From positions 2,418,001 to 2,482,000 of the forward strand of contig NZ_WEGH01000001.1 of the NCBI RefSeq assembly GCF_009604375.1: a stretch of 64,000 nucleotides of DNA, read 5' to 3'. Both the position numbers and the translations under genes were made by a program. Below the pieces are notes generated by a model. It made no database searches and was not told the origin of the DNA. It saw only the letters and a list, made by a program, of their open reading frames with translations. Shown piece after piece: positions 22,676 to 32,715 of this stretch. Positions within the stretch are counted from its first letter, which is position 1, and every line of letters starts with the position of its first letter. Source of the stretch: Actinomadura macrotermitis. Lineage in GTDB: Bacteria > Actinomycetota > Actinomycetes > Streptosporangiales > Streptosporangiaceae.

Positions 22676-23554
22676 ATGACGATCTCCACGCGCTGCACCA
22701 GGGACGGCCGCGACGCCCCGGACCGGCGGCCGGTGCCACGGCAGCGGTGCGCGCCGCCCGTGGCGCAGGACCCCGTGGTGCATGACAGCGTGGTGCAGGA
22801 CAGCGTGCCGCAGGATAACGTCGGGAGCGTGCCCACGACCGACGCCGTCCTCACCGACCAGCTCGCGCTGGAGATCGCCCGCCTCGGCATGGTCGGCGAG
22901 TCCTCCGACGTCGGCACCCTGCACCGGGTCACCGAGCTGGCCGCGCGCGCCGTGCCCGGCACCGCCGGCGCCTCCAGCGTCCGCTGGGCGCTGCCGGCCC
23001 CCGGCGAGCGGCCCGACCCGCTCGCCTCGGCCGCCAGCCACCCCGACCTCGCCGAGGCCGTCGACCGCCAGCTCGCCCGCGGCAGCGGCCCCCTCTTCGA
23101 CGTGGTGGGGCACGGCCGCCCCGTCGGCTCCGACGACATCCTCGCCGAGACCCGCTGGCCCGAGGCGATGGCCGACCTGCTGCGCCGCGGCGTGCGCTGC
23201 TTCACCACCAGCCCGCACCTGAACAAGCCGGTCATGGTCACCCTCACCCTGTACGGGGTGGCGCCACACGCGCTCGCCCCCGGCCAGCAGGCGCTCGCCG
23301 CGCTGATCGCCGCGCAGGGCACCGCCGCGGTGTCCAACTCGCTGCAGTACGGGCAGGTGCACCGCACCGCGGTGCAGCTGCAGGAGGCGGTCGAGTCCCG
23401 CGCCATCGTCGACCAGGCCAAGGGCATCTTGATGCACTCCCTCGGCTGCGACGCCGAGCAGGCGTTCGCCGAGATGCGCCGCATCTCCCAGACCCGGCAT
23501 GTGAAGCTGACCGCACTGGCCCAGCGCATCGTCGGCGACCAGGGCCTCCTGTGA
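22676..23554 (+). CDS. GAF-ANTAR RNA-binding antiterminator-type regulator
   Basis: A 292-residue protein. The GAF region (~60-215) is followed by a C-terminal ANTAR domain: LQEAVESRAIVDQAKGILMHSLGCDAEQAFAEMRRISQTRHVKL, split here by the normal helix pattern with Ala and Arg anchors. ANTAR proteins bind paired RNA hairpins and stop termination. The N-terminal ~50 residues are unusual, with four pentapeptide repeats (QDPVV, HDSVV, QDSVP and QDNVG) encoded by 15-bp repeats. ATG 22676 has GAGG upstream. A GTG at 22829 after the repeats is possible but has a poor ribosome site. Confidence 0.87.
   Translation: MTISTRCTRDGRDAPDRRPVPRQRCAPPVAQDPVVHDSVVQDSVPQDNVGSVPTTDAVLTDQLALEIARLGMVGESSDVGTLHRVTELAARAVPGTAGASSVRWALPAPGERPDPLASAASHPDLAEAVDRQLARGSGPLFDVVGHGRPVGSDDILAETRWPEAMADLLRRGVRCFTTSPHLNKPVMVTLTLYGVAPHALAPGQQALAALIAAQGTAAVSNSLQYGQVHRTAVQLQEAVESRAIVDQAKGILMHSLGCDAEQAFAEMRRISQTRHVKLTALAQRIVGDQGLL
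22766..22825 (+). repeat. Four tandem 15-bp repeats inside the ANTAR gene
   Basis: Units at 22766, 22781, 22796 and 22811, each of the form CAGGACAGCGTGGTG with a few changes, encode the pentapeptide series QDPVV to QDNVG. In-frame slippage repeats of this type are prone to copy-number change. Confidence 0.8.
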
Positions 23555-23768
23555 ACCCGTGCCCGTAACGGGGAACACCGCCGGAACGCCAGATCACGAA
23601 TCGGCGGCCGGGCGGTCCCGAAGTCGCCTGAACTAGGCCGCATGTGCGGATCAGGCATAGGCTGCGCACGGCGGTGCCAACGCACCGCCGCCCCTGCCTC
23701 CATATCCGTCCGTACCCAGCCCTTGGTGCCGCCCCGGCGTGCCCCCGTCGACTCAAGGGAGAGCCTCG

Positions 23769-25676
23769 ATGCCAGATCAGCTCGAACCTGAGACGGTGCT
23801 GCGCGAGATCTCCGAGCTCGAAGGCCGCATCGCCGAGCTGCGGCAGGCCGCGAACATGCCGGCCACCGACCTGCGCGCCACCCTGGACGCGGCCCTGGAG
23901 GAGCTGGAGCTCGCGCTCAGCGCGCTGCGCGTCATGGGCAGCGACCAGGCCGCCACCGGCGGCGGGGCCGCCGCGGCCGAGGCCGAGCGGCGGGTGCTGC
24001 GCACGGTGTTCACCGACGCCCCGGTGCCGCTGTTCCTGCTCGACCGCGACACCAGCGTGCGGCGGGTGAACCGGCAGGCCGCCGGGCTGCTCGGCACCTC
24101 GTCGGGTTATGTGTCGGGCAAGCAGTTCACCTCGTTCTGCGACCTGGCGACGCGGGCCGCGCTGCGCTCCCAGCTCGCCGCGGTGGTGCGCTCCGGCCGC
24201 CGCCGCCGGGTGCCGGTCCGCTTCCTCGGCCGCGAGCGCCCCGTCGACGCCGTGGTGACGCTGGAGCGGGTGTGGATCCGCGGCGAGCCCGACCCGATGG
24301 TGATCGTGGCGGCCGGCCCGACGACCACCCCGACCGGCGAGGCGCCCGACCGGCCCGAGGCGCGGGCCACGCCCGCCGACGACGAGGCCGTCGCCGCCCT
24401 GGTGCACCGGATGGACGTGCTCGGCACCGCCAGCGAGCTGCTGCTCGACGAGCCGGTGTTCAACGAGACCGTCGCGGTGCGGCGCTGCGCCCGGCTGCTG
24501 GCCGCCGAGCTCGCCGACTGGGTGCTGATCGACCTGACCGGCCCCGAGAACGGCGCCCCCGGCACCGGCGCCGGGCTGCGCCGGCAGGTGGTGATCGGCG
24601 CCCCCGACGACGAGTACGTGCACGAGGCCGCGCGGACCCTGGAGGAGATCGACCCCGCCCCCGGCACGCTGCCCTACACGGTGTTCCACTCCCGGCAGAG
24701 CGCGCTGCGCCCGCACGTGGAGGAGCTGGACCTGCTCGGCACCTGCCCCGACGGGCAGCCCGTGCTGACCCGCATCGGCGCCACCTCCGTCCTGTGCGTC
24801 CCGGTCGAGGACGGCGACCGCTGCCTCGGCGCGATCACCCTGGCCGGCAGCGGCGAGCATGGACCGTTCGATCTGCGCGACCTGGCCACGGTGCAGCGCC
24901 TCGGCCGCTTCCTGGCGCTGGTCATCCGGGCGGCCCGGCTGTACCGGCGGCGCGCCGAGGTCGCCGACACCCTGCAGGCCAGCCTGCTGCCGCGCAGCCT
25001 GCCGGCGATCCCCGGCGTGCAGCTGGCCGCCCGCTACATGACCGCCACGCACGGCGCGGAGGTCGGCGGCGACTTCTACGACGTGTTCCGCACCATGAAC
25101 GGCTGGGGCATGGTCCTCGGCGACGTGTGCGGCAAGGGCGAGGACGCCGCCGCGGTCACCGCGACCGCCCGGCACGGCGTGCGCCTGGCCTCGCGGTGGA
25201 AGGGCGCGCCCGCCGAGGTCCTCGCCCTGGTCAACGAGGCGCTGCTGGAGGAGGACCGGTTCGTCACCGCGGTGATGGCCGGCCTGGAGGTGCGCGAGGA
25301 GGGCGTCACCGCGCTGCTCGGCATCGCCGGGCACCCCCCGGCGATCGTGGTCCGCGCCGACGGGGTGATCCGCAGCGCGTCGCGCGGCGGCGTGCCGCTC
25401 GGCCTGTTCGAGGACTTCGAGGCGGGCCTGGACACCATCGACCTCGCCCCCGGCGACACCCTGTTCCTGCACTCGGACGGGCTGCTGGAGGCGTGCGACC
25501 TGTCCCGGCAGGAGTTCGGCCAGGAACGGCTGCTGGAGGCCCTCGCCGCGAACGCCACGGGCCCGGTGCAGGCGATGCTGGACTCGGTCGAGCGGGTGCT
25601 GCTGGACTTCTGCGACGGGGACCTGCGCGACGACGTGTCGATGCTGGCCCTGCGCGTGCTCCCGGCCGTTTTGTGA
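23769..25676 (+). CDS. PAS-GAF-SpoIIE serine phosphatase
   Basis: A 635-residue protein. A short N-terminal coiled coil (~5-55, ISELEGRIAELRQAAN) precedes PAS (~75-165, PLFLLDRDTSVRRVNRQAAGLLG), GAF (~205-390) and PP2C/SpoIIE (~415-630). The last has all metal motifs intact: GGDFYDVF, GDVCGKGEDAA, SDGLLEA and RDDVSMLAL. It dephosphorylates STAS antagonists in partner switching, and the STAS protein at 6158 is a candidate substrate. ATG 23769 has AAGGGAGAG upstream. It follows the ANTAR gene after 214 bases, so it probably has its own promoter. Confidence 0.92.
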   Translation: MPDQLEPETVLREISELEGRIAELRQAANMPATDLRATLDAALEELELALSALRVMGSDQAATGGGAAAAEAERRVLRTVFTDAPVPLFLLDRDTSVRRVNRQAAGLLGTSSGYVSGKQFTSFCDLATRAALRSQLAAVVRSGRRRRVPVRFLGRERPVDAVVTLERVWIRGEPDPMVIVAAGPTTTPTGEAPDRPEARATPADDEAVAALVHRMDVLGTASELLLDEPVFNETVAVRRCARLLAAELADWVLIDLTGPENGAPGTGAGLRRQVVIGAPDDEYVHEAARTLEEIDPAPGTLPYTVFHSRQSALRPHVEELDLLGTCPDGQPVLTRIGATSVLCVPVEDGDRCLGAITLAGSGEHGPFDLRDLATVQRLGRFLALVIRAARLYRRRAEVADTLQASLLPRSLPAIPGVQLAARYMTATHGAEVGGDFYDVFRTMNGWGMVLGDVCGKGEDAAAVTATARHGVRLASRWKGAPAEVLALVNEALLEEDRFVTAVMAGLEVREEGVTALLGIAGHPPAIVVRADGVIRSASRGGVPLGLFEDFEAGLDTIDLAPGDTLFLHSDGLLEACDLSRQEFGQERLLEALAANATGPVQAMLDSVERVLLDFCDGDLRDDVSMLALRVLPAVL

Positions 25677-25722
25677 TCGAGGGCGGGGACTGAATCGTTT
25701 TCCTGCGGGTAGACGCCGGTTC

Positions 25723-26268
25723 ATGGCGACCGCAGCACCCAAGCACCGCAACGAGACCGAGCACGAGCGTCTGGACCGGCAGCTGATCGAGCTGCTGCAG
25801 GGGTTCCGGGTCGCGGTCACCGGGGTGCAGGTGCTGTTCGCGTTCCTGCTGACGGTCCCCTACGCGGCCCGCTTCGACCGGGTCGACGGCGCCGGGCGGG
25901 TGCTGTTCTACGTCGCGCTGCTCGGGGCGACGCTGTCGTCGATCTGCTTCATCGCGCCGGTCATCCAGCACCGCATCCTGTTCCAGGCGGGGCAGAAGGC
26001 GCTGCTGATCCGGCGCGCCAACCGGTTCGGGATCATCGCCGCGGTGGCGCTGGCGGTGTCGGTCACCGCGTCCACCACACTGATCATCGAGTCGCTGGTG
26101 GACGGCACGGCCGCGCTGATCACGGCGGCGGCGGTGAGCGCCCTGGTGTGCTGGACGTGGTTCGTCCAGCCGGTGCTGACGCGGCGCTTCCGCCGGGCGG
26201 ACGCCTCGGCCGCCGGCGAGGAGGCCACCGGGCGCCCGGCCGAACGGGAAGAGGCCGGCCACAAGTGA
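25723..26268 (+). CDS. DUF6328-like four-helix membrane protein
   Basis: A 181-residue membrane protein with about four helices. The opening ETEHERLDRQLIELLQGFRVAVTGVQVLFAFLLTVPY is typical of the family I know as DUF6328. The C-terminus is a charged cytoplasmic tail. Function unknown. ATG at 25723, 46 bases after the SpoIIE gene, without a strong ribosome site. It is convergent with proS; a hairpin overlaps its stop. Confidence 0.8.
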   Translation: MATAAPKHRNETEHERLDRQLIELLQGFRVAVTGVQVLFAFLLTVPYAARFDRVDGAGRVLFYVALLGATLSSICFIAPVIQHRILFQAGQKALLIRRANRFGIIAAVALAVSVTASTTLIIESLVDGTAALITAAAVSALVCWTWFVQPVLTRRFRRADASAAGEEATGRPAEREEAGHK

Positions 26269-26278
26269 CCGGCCCCTC
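26251..26278. terminator. Hairpin between convergent DUF6328 and proS genes
   Basis: GAGGCCGG at 26251-26258 pairs with CCGGCC-CC-TC at 26269-26278 with a two-base bulge. It overlaps the stop of the membrane-protein gene and lies just before the end of proS on the other strand. Confidence 0.5.
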
Positions 26279-26284
26279 CTGCTT

Positions 26285-27800
<1,516 letters not shown>

Positions 27801-29504
27801 ATGCGCTGGTCCCAGATGTTCATCCCCACCCTGCGGGACGACCCCGCCGAGGCCGACGCGGCGGGCCACCGGCTGCTGCTGCGCGCCGGGTACGTCCGCC
27901 GCCTCGCCGCGGGGCATTACTCGCTGCTGCCGCTGGCCGTCCGCGTCCGGGCCCGCATCATCGGGATCGTCCGGGAGGAGATGGACCGGATCGGGTCGCA
28001 GGAGATGCTGCTGCCCGAGCTGCACCCGGCGGAGCCGTGGCGGCGGACGGGCCGCTGGGAGTCGATCGGGGCGGAGATGTTCCGGCTGCGCGACCGGCGC
28101 GGCGCGGACCTGGCGCTCGGCGTCACCCACGAGGAGATCTTCACCACGGTCGCGCGGGAGCTGGCGTCCTACAAGCGGCTGCCGCAGCGCTGGTACCAGT
28201 TCCAGACCAAGTTCCGCGACGAGCCGCGCCCGCGGGGCGGGCTGATGCGGGTCCGCGAGTTCACCATGAAGGACGCCTACAGCTTCGACCTGGACCAGGC
28301 CGGGCTGGACGCGGCGTTCGACGCCTACCGGGCCGCCTACCTGCGGGTCTTCGCGCGGCTCGGGCTGCCGGTGCGGCCGGTCGAGGCGTCGGGCGGGACG
28401 ATGGGCGGGGCGGAGTCGACCGAGTTCATGTGCCCCTCGCCGGCCGGCGAGGACCTGATCGTGTACTGCGGGTGCGGGTACGCGGCCAACGTCGAGCGCG
28501 CCACGTCCCGGCTGCCGGAGGCGGCGGACGGGCCGGGGCTGCCCGCCCCGGAGGCGTTCGCGACGCCGGGCGTGCGGACGATCGAGGACCTGGCGTCGGG
28601 GTTCGGCGCGCCGGGCGACCGGCAGGTCAAGACGCTGGTCTACCTGCTGGACGGCGTCCTCACCCTGGTCCTGCTGCGCGGCGACCATGCGCTGAACGAG
28701 CAGAAGCTGATCGACGCCACGGGCGCCGCCGCGGTCCGTCCCGCCGATGCCGCCGAGATCCAGGAGGCGCTCGGGGCGCTGCCGGGCAGCCTCGGCGCCG
28801 TCGGCGTCACGCACCTGCCGGTCCTGGCGGACGAGGCGCTGCGCGGCCGCCGCGCCATGTTCACCGGCGCCAACACCGACGACGTGCACCTGCGCGGCGT
28901 CGACGTGGACCGCGACATTCCGGTCGGGACGTGGGCCGACCTGCGCGAGGTGGCGGCGGGCGAGCCCTGCCCGCGCTGCGGCGCGCCGCTGCAGGTGGAG
29001 CAGGCGATCGAGGCCGGGCACATCTTCAAGCTGGGCGACCGCTACTCGCGCGCCCTCGGCGCCGAGGTGCTGGACCCGGGCGGCGCCCGGGTGCCGCTGG
29101 TCATGGGCAGCTACGGCATCGGGATCGAGCGGGCGATGGCGGCGCTCGCCGAGGTCCACCACGACGAGCGCGGCCTCGCCTGGCCCCCGGCGGTCGCGCC
29201 GTTCCAGGTGGTCGTGACGGTGGCGCAGACCGGCGACGAGGCCGTCACCGAGGCGGCGGAGTCGCTGTACGGCGCCCTGCGCGCGGCCGGCGTCGACGTG
29301 ATCATCGACGACCGGGACGAGCGGGCGGGCGTGAAGTTCCGCGACGCGGAGCTGACCGGCATCCCGGTCCGCGTCACGGTGGGCCGGCGCGGGGTGGCCG
29401 AGGGCGCCGCGGAGGTCACCGTCCGCGGCACCGGCGAGACCGGCAAGGTCGCCTTCGCCGATCTCGCCGGCCAGGTGGGCGCCCTGCTCGCCGATCCGGC
29501 ATGA
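27801..29504 (+). CDS. proS: Prolyl-tRNA synthetase, bacterial type (with INS editing domain)
   Basis: A 567-residue protein, normal length for the bacterial enzyme. It starts MRWSQMFIPTLRDDPAEADAAGHRLLLRAGYVRRLAAG, divided as the family N-terminus. Motif 2 is FQTKFRDEPRPRGGLMRVREFTMKD, read across the family loop. The inserted YbaK-like editing domain (~225-385, VKTLVYLLDGVLTLVLLRGDH) clears mischarged Ala-tRNA. Motif 3 region GSYGIGIERAMAALAE and the anticodon domain follow. ATG at 27801 is preceded only by a TATCGT -10-like hexamer, suggesting a leaderless message. Both ProRS genes look intact, so neither appears to be decaying. Confidence 0.95.
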   Translation: MRWSQMFIPTLRDDPAEADAAGHRLLLRAGYVRRLAAGHYSLLPLAVRVRARIIGIVREEMDRIGSQEMLLPELHPAEPWRRTGRWESIGAEMFRLRDRRGADLALGVTHEEIFTTVARELASYKRLPQRWYQFQTKFRDEPRPRGGLMRVREFTMKDAYSFDLDQAGLDAAFDAYRAAYLRVFARLGLPVRPVEASGGTMGGAESTEFMCPSPAGEDLIVYCGCGYAANVERATSRLPEAADGPGLPAPEAFATPGVRTIEDLASGFGAPGDRQVKTLVYLLDGVLTLVLLRGDHALNEQKLIDATGAAAVRPADAAEIQEALGALPGSLGAVGVTHLPVLADEALRGRRAMFTGANTDDVHLRGVDVDRDIPVGTWADLREVAAGEPCPRCGAPLQVEQAIEAGHIFKLGDRYSRALGAEVLDPGGARVPLVMGSYGIGIERAMAALAEVHHDERGLAWPPAVAPFQVVVTVAQTGDEAVTEAAESLYGALRAAGVDVIIDDRDERAGVKFRDAELTGIPVRVTVGRRGVAEGAAEVTVRGTGETGKVAFADLAGQVGALLADPA

Positions 29505-29514
29505 TCGTGGCGTT

Positions 29515-29985
29515 ATGACGGATTTCACGGTCAGCTACGAGCCTACCCCCGACGAGGTCGCGCGGGCGCTGCACCAGGGCCTGAAGCTGCAGCTGAGGTT
29601 CCTCTACCTGGCGCTGCCGGTGCTCCTGGTGCTGGCGGGGGCCGCGTGCCTGCTGACCGGCGCCCTGTACCTCGGCGTCGGCCTGCTCGCCCTGGCCGGG
29701 GCGTTCCCGCTGGCGCTGTCGTGGATGATCCAGGTGCTCGCCGGGCGCCAGCTCGGCCACCTCTGCGCGCCGACGACGCTCGTGGTGACCGCCGACGGCT
29801 ACGAGTACCGGACCGAGCACACCGCCACCACCGCCCGGTGGGCCCGGTTCGACCGGATCGTGACGACGCAGGAGTTCTGGCTGCTGTTCACCGGCGGCCG
29901 GTGCACGGCCTTCCTGCCCAAGCGCGCCTTCACCATGAGGCAGGAGGTCGAGCTGGACGGCCTCTTCGGGAGGATCGCCGCCTAG
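29515..29985 (+). CDS. YcxB-like small membrane protein
   Basis: A 156-residue protein with two adjacent membrane helices (~30-75, LALPVLLVLAGAACLLTGALYL). A soluble C-terminal part contains TLVVTADGYEYRTEHTATTARWARFDRIV and FLPKRAF, the layout of YcxB-like proteins. Function unknown. ATG at 29515, ten bases after the bacterial proS, probably co-transcribed. Its stop overlaps the stop of the convergent regulator by CTAG (29982-29985). Confidence 0.8.
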   Translation: MTDFTVSYEPTPDEVARALHQGLKLQLRFLYLALPVLLVLAGAACLLTGALYLGVGLLALAGAFPLALSWMIQVLAGRQLGHLCAPTTLVVTADGYEYRTEHTATTARWARFDRIVTTQEFWLLFTGGRCTAFLPKRAFTMRQEVELDGLFGRIAA

Positions 29986-30797
29986 CCGACCGGCTCCAGG
30001 GCCCGGGCCAGCTCGGCCAGCTTGCGGGCGGTCTCGGATCCGGCGGGCGCGGTGTACATGACCAGGGTCGTGTCGGGGTCGCCGGGCGGGGTCAGCGTCT
30101 CGTAGCCCACGTCCAGATCGCCGACCACGGGATGGCGGAGCAGCTTGCGGCCATAGGTCTTCTCCCGGACGGTGTGCTCGTCCCACAGCCTGCGGAACTC
30201 CGGGACGGCCGACAGCTCCCGCACCAGCTCGCCGGTCAGCGGGTCACCGGGGTGGCGGCCGGCGTCCAGGCGCAGGTAGGCGACGGTCTCGGCGGCGACG
30301 GTGTCCCAGTCGCGGTAGAAGGTGCGCGCCCGCGGGTCCAGGAAGGTGAGGCGGGCCATGTTGCGGTGGCCGATCGGCACGTCGCCGAGGCCGTTCACCG
30401 CGTCCGACAGGGGGTTGGCCGCGAGCACGTCCATGCGGCGGCCGAGGATGAAGGCGGGGACCTGCGCGGCCATCTCCAGCAGCGTCGTCAGGCCGGGGCG
30501 GACGCCGGTCCGCTCGGCCTGGGCCGGCGGGAGGCGCAGCAGGTTGCGCAGGTGCAGGCGCCCGGTGGCGTCCAGGCGCAGCGCCCGGCCGACGGCCTCC
30601 AGCACCGAGTCCGAGACGTTGCTGACGCGGCCCTGCTCCAGCCGGATGTAGTAGTCGACGCTGACGCCCGCCAGCATCGCGACCTCCTCGCGGCGCAGCC
30701 CCGCCACGCGGCGGCGCCCGTGGACGGGCAGGCCCGCGTCGGTCGGATCGATGCGGGCGCGGCGCGCCCGCAGGAACTCTCCCAGCTCTCCACTCAC
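29982..30797 (-). CDS. MmyB-like XRE transcriptional regulator
   Basis: A 271-residue protein. The helix-turn-helix is LGEFLRARRARIDP, then RRVAGLRREEVAMLAGVSVDYYIRLEQGR. The MmyB-type ligand-binding (PAS-like) domain contains VLAANPLSDAVN, NMARLTFLDPRAR and LLRHPVVGDLDVGYETL. These regulators typically sit opposite a short-chain dehydrogenase and control it; the divergent SDR gene at 30936 fits. GTG at 30797 lies 6 bases after a TAGGTT -10-like hexamer, so it is probably leaderless. Confidence 0.92.
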   Translation of the reverse strand: MSGELGEFLRARRARIDPTDAGLPVHGRRRVAGLRREEVAMLAGVSVDYYIRLEQGRVSNVSDSVLEAVGRALRLDATGRLHLRNLLRLPPAQAERTGVRPGLTTLLEMAAQVPAFILGRRMDVLAANPLSDAVNGLGDVPIGHRNMARLTFLDPRARTFYRDWDTVAAETVAYLRLDAGRHPGDPLTGELVRELSAVPEFRRLWDEHTVREKTYGRKLLRHPVVGDLDVGYETLTPPGDPDTTLVMYTAPAGSETARKLAELARALEPVG

Positions 30798-30803
30798 CCG
30801 CCC

Positions 30804-30837
30804 AACCTACACAGCGAGGGTGGTACTGGCTTTACCA
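30804..30837. promoter_or_regulatory. Divergent promoter region MmyB-like regulator / SDR
   Basis: AACCTA at 30804-30809 is the reverse of TAGGTT, the -10-like site for the regulator. TGGTA-N7-TACCA at 30821-30837 is a perfect-arm inverted repeat next to it, and it overlaps TTTACC, a possible -35 of the SDR gene. Candidate operator of the MmyB-like protein. Confidence 0.45.
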
Positions 30838-30935
30838 GGAAAAAGCGACAGCTGGGTAAGCCTCGGCGCGCTCGGCAGAGTGGTCCTCACCAGCGAGGAC
30901 CGCAGCGGTCCCCGCCAGCGAGAAGAGGAACCACC

Positions 30936-31688
30936 ATGAGCTACCCCACCCTCTCGGGCCGCGTCGCCGTCGTCACCGGGGCCGCCAGCGGCATGGGCGC
31001 CGCCACCGCGCGGCTGCTGGCCGCGAGCGGCGCGAAGGTCGCGCTGCTGGCCCGCCGCGCCGACCGGCTGGAGGCCCTGGCCAAGGAGCTCGGCGACGCC
31101 GCGCTGCCGGTCGCCGCCGACGTCACCGACGACGCGTCGGTGGCCGCCGCCGCCGCGCGGATCCGCGCCGAGCTCGGCCCGGTGGACCTGGTCGTCAACT
31201 CGGCCGGCGTGATGCTGCCCAACCCGATCGACGACGGCCGGATCGACGAGTGGCAGCGGATGCTGGACACCAACGTCACCGGGACGCTGCGGATCATCCG
31301 CGCCTTCACCGGCGACCTGCTCGCCGCCGCCGAGGCCGGCCGCACCGCCGACGTGGTGAACATCTCCTCGATCGGCGCGCACGTCACCTTCCCCACCTAC
31401 GCGGTGTACGGGGCGACCAAGGCCGCGGTCACGCAGCTGTCGGCGTCGCTGCGCACCGAGTTCGGGCCGCGCGGGGTGCGCGTCACCAACATCGAGCCCG
31501 GCCTCACCGACACCGAGCTCGGCGACCACGTCGACAACCCGGAGCTGAGCGAGCAGCTCGGCGGCATGTTCCAGGCGATGCAGGCCCTGTCGTCGGAGGA
31601 GATCGCCGACCTGATCGGCTACACCGTCAGCCGCGCCCCGCACGTCAACCTGCGCCAGGTCATCGTCCTGCCGACCGCCCAGGCGTGA
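30936..31688 (+). CDS. Short-chain dehydrogenase/reductase
   Basis: A 250-residue classical SDR. Nucleotide motif TGAASGMG (residues ~14-21), NSAG at the end of beta 4, catalytic Ser in NISSIGA and YGATK with Tyr and Lys. NAD(P)H-dependent oxidation or reduction of an unknown alcohol/ketone substrate. ATG at 30936 with AAGAGGA six bases upstream. Expression is probably controlled by the divergent MmyB-like regulator. Its 3' end overlaps the convergent membrane-protein gene by 29 bases. Confidence 0.93.
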   Translation: MSYPTLSGRVAVVTGAASGMGAATARLLAASGAKVALLARRADRLEALAKELGDAALPVAADVTDDASVAAAAARIRAELGPVDLVVNSAGVMLPNPIDDGRIDEWQRMLDTNVTGTLRIIRAFTGDLLAAAEAGRTADVVNISSIGAHVTFPTYAVYGATKAAVTQLSASLRTEFGPRGVRVTNIEPGLTDTELGDHVDNPELSEQLGGMFQAMQALSSEEIADLIGYTVSRAPHVNLRQVIVLPTAQA

Positions 31689-32307
31689 CCGCCGGCCGGG
31701 CGCAGCGGCGGCAGGCCCGGGCGGACGCCGCCACCCGGGTGTGGAAGACCAGGGTGAGCGCGGCGAGCGCCGCGGTCACCGGCCAGTCCGCGGCGAGGAC
31801 GGACGCGGCGACGAGGGCGAGCGCGCCGGCCCCGAGGGCCGCCCCGGCGGCGGTGCCGGCCCAGGCCACCATGATCGGCAGGTGGCGCGGGGTCGGCAGC
31901 CGCCGGGCCAGGACGCCGGTCGCGGCGAGGGCCGCCGCCGCGAGCAGCGCGGCGGCCGCCGCGACGCCGCCGAGATGGGCGGCCGTCACCTGCAGCGCCC
32001 GCCCCTCCCCCGCCAGCCGCCAGCAGGCCAGCAGGCAGGGCACGACGAGAACGACGACACGGGCGGTATGCCGCGCCTGCACGATGGTGAGCTCCTGCTG
32101 AAAAGCGGGAGCCACCTCGTCGACGGGCCCGAAGTCACCGACCGCCCGCCGCGCGGCCTGATCGGCGGGCAGGCCCTCGCCCTCAAGCGCCTCCGCCGCG
32201 TCGGCGAGACCGTCCCGCGCCTCGCGCAGCATGCGGGCCTTGGCCCGCGCCGGCCCGCGCAGCACCGCCTCCAGCGCCGCGACGTGCGCCTCGATCGGGG
32301 CCGTCAC
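31660..32307 (-). CDS. Permease-prefix-type membrane protein, PadR partner
   Basis: A 215-residue protein. The N-terminal cytoplasmic helical domain (VTAPIEAHVAALEAVLRGP, then LREARDGLADAAEAL and RRAVGDFGPVDEVAP) resembles the permease prefix/DUF1700-like domain. Four hydrophobic helices follow and a Cys/Arg tail ends the protein. The GTG start overlaps the padR stop (GTGA), so expression is coupled to the regulator. Such PadR-membrane protein pairs are common; the physiological role is unknown. Confidence 0.8.
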   Translation of the reverse strand: MTAPIEAHVAALEAVLRGPARAKARMLREARDGLADAAEALEGEGLPADQAARRAVGDFGPVDEVAPAFQQELTIVQARHTARVVVLVVPCLLACWRLAGEGRALQVTAAHLGGVAAAAALLAAAALAATGVLARRLPTPRHLPIMVAWAGTAAGAALGAGALALVAASVLAADWPVTAALAALTLVFHTRVAASARACRRCARPAVTPGRSAGR

Positions 32308-32633
32308 GTCGCCGGCCGCGGGTCCAGGACCGCGCCGATCACGGCGGTGAACTCGCGCCAGGAGGCCCGCTCCTCGGCGAGGCTCCGCCGCCCGGCGTCG
32401 GTGAGCTCGTAGCAGCGGCGCCGCCGCTCGCCGGACGCCTGCCAGCTGCTGCGCAGCAGCCCGACCCGCTCCAGCCGGTTCAGCGCCGGGTACATGGTGC
32501 CGGTGCGCAGCTCCAGCGCTCCCCCGCTGCGCTCCTGGACCGCCGCGATGATCGCGTATCCGTGCAGCGGGCCCGGCTCCAGGACGGCGAGCAGCAGCCC
32601 GTCCAGATGCCCCCGCACCGCGTCGCCCTTCAT
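32304..32633 (-). CDS. PadR-family transcriptional regulator
   Basis: A 109-residue PadR winged helix: KGDAVRGHLDGLLLAVLEPGPLHGYAII, then GTMYPALNRLERVGLL and RRRCYELTDAGR. ATG at 32633 is chosen over longer frames because the sequence beyond is non-coding and palindromic. A TAGGCT -10-like site (complement 32642-32647) sits eight bases upstream, suggesting a leaderless or very short leader. It is coupled to the membrane protein at 31660. Confidence 0.92.
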   Translation of the reverse strand: MKGDAVRGHLDGLLLAVLEPGPLHGYAIIAAVQERSGGALELRTGTMYPALNRLERVGLLRSSWQASGERRRRCYELTDAGRRSLAEERASWREFTAVIGAVLDPRPAT

Positions 32634-32636
32634 GAG

Positions 32637-32665
32637 TAGGCAGCCTACACAAATCACAGGTAGGC
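32637..32665. promoter_or_regulatory. PadR operator candidate: two overlapping palindromes
   Basis: TAGGC-A-GCCTA (32637-32647) is a perfect 11-bp palindrome on the padR -10. GCCTAC (32643-32648) and GTAGGC (32660-32665) form a second exact inverted repeat sharing the middle half-site. Three evenly placed half-sites TAGGC/GCCTA/TAGGC suggest cooperative PadR binding between padR and the divergent gene at 32716. Confidence 0.6.
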
Positions 32666-32715
32666 GTGCTATGTATTGGCACCCAACATGTCGGCTGTCT
32701 ACCAAGGAGTCCGTC

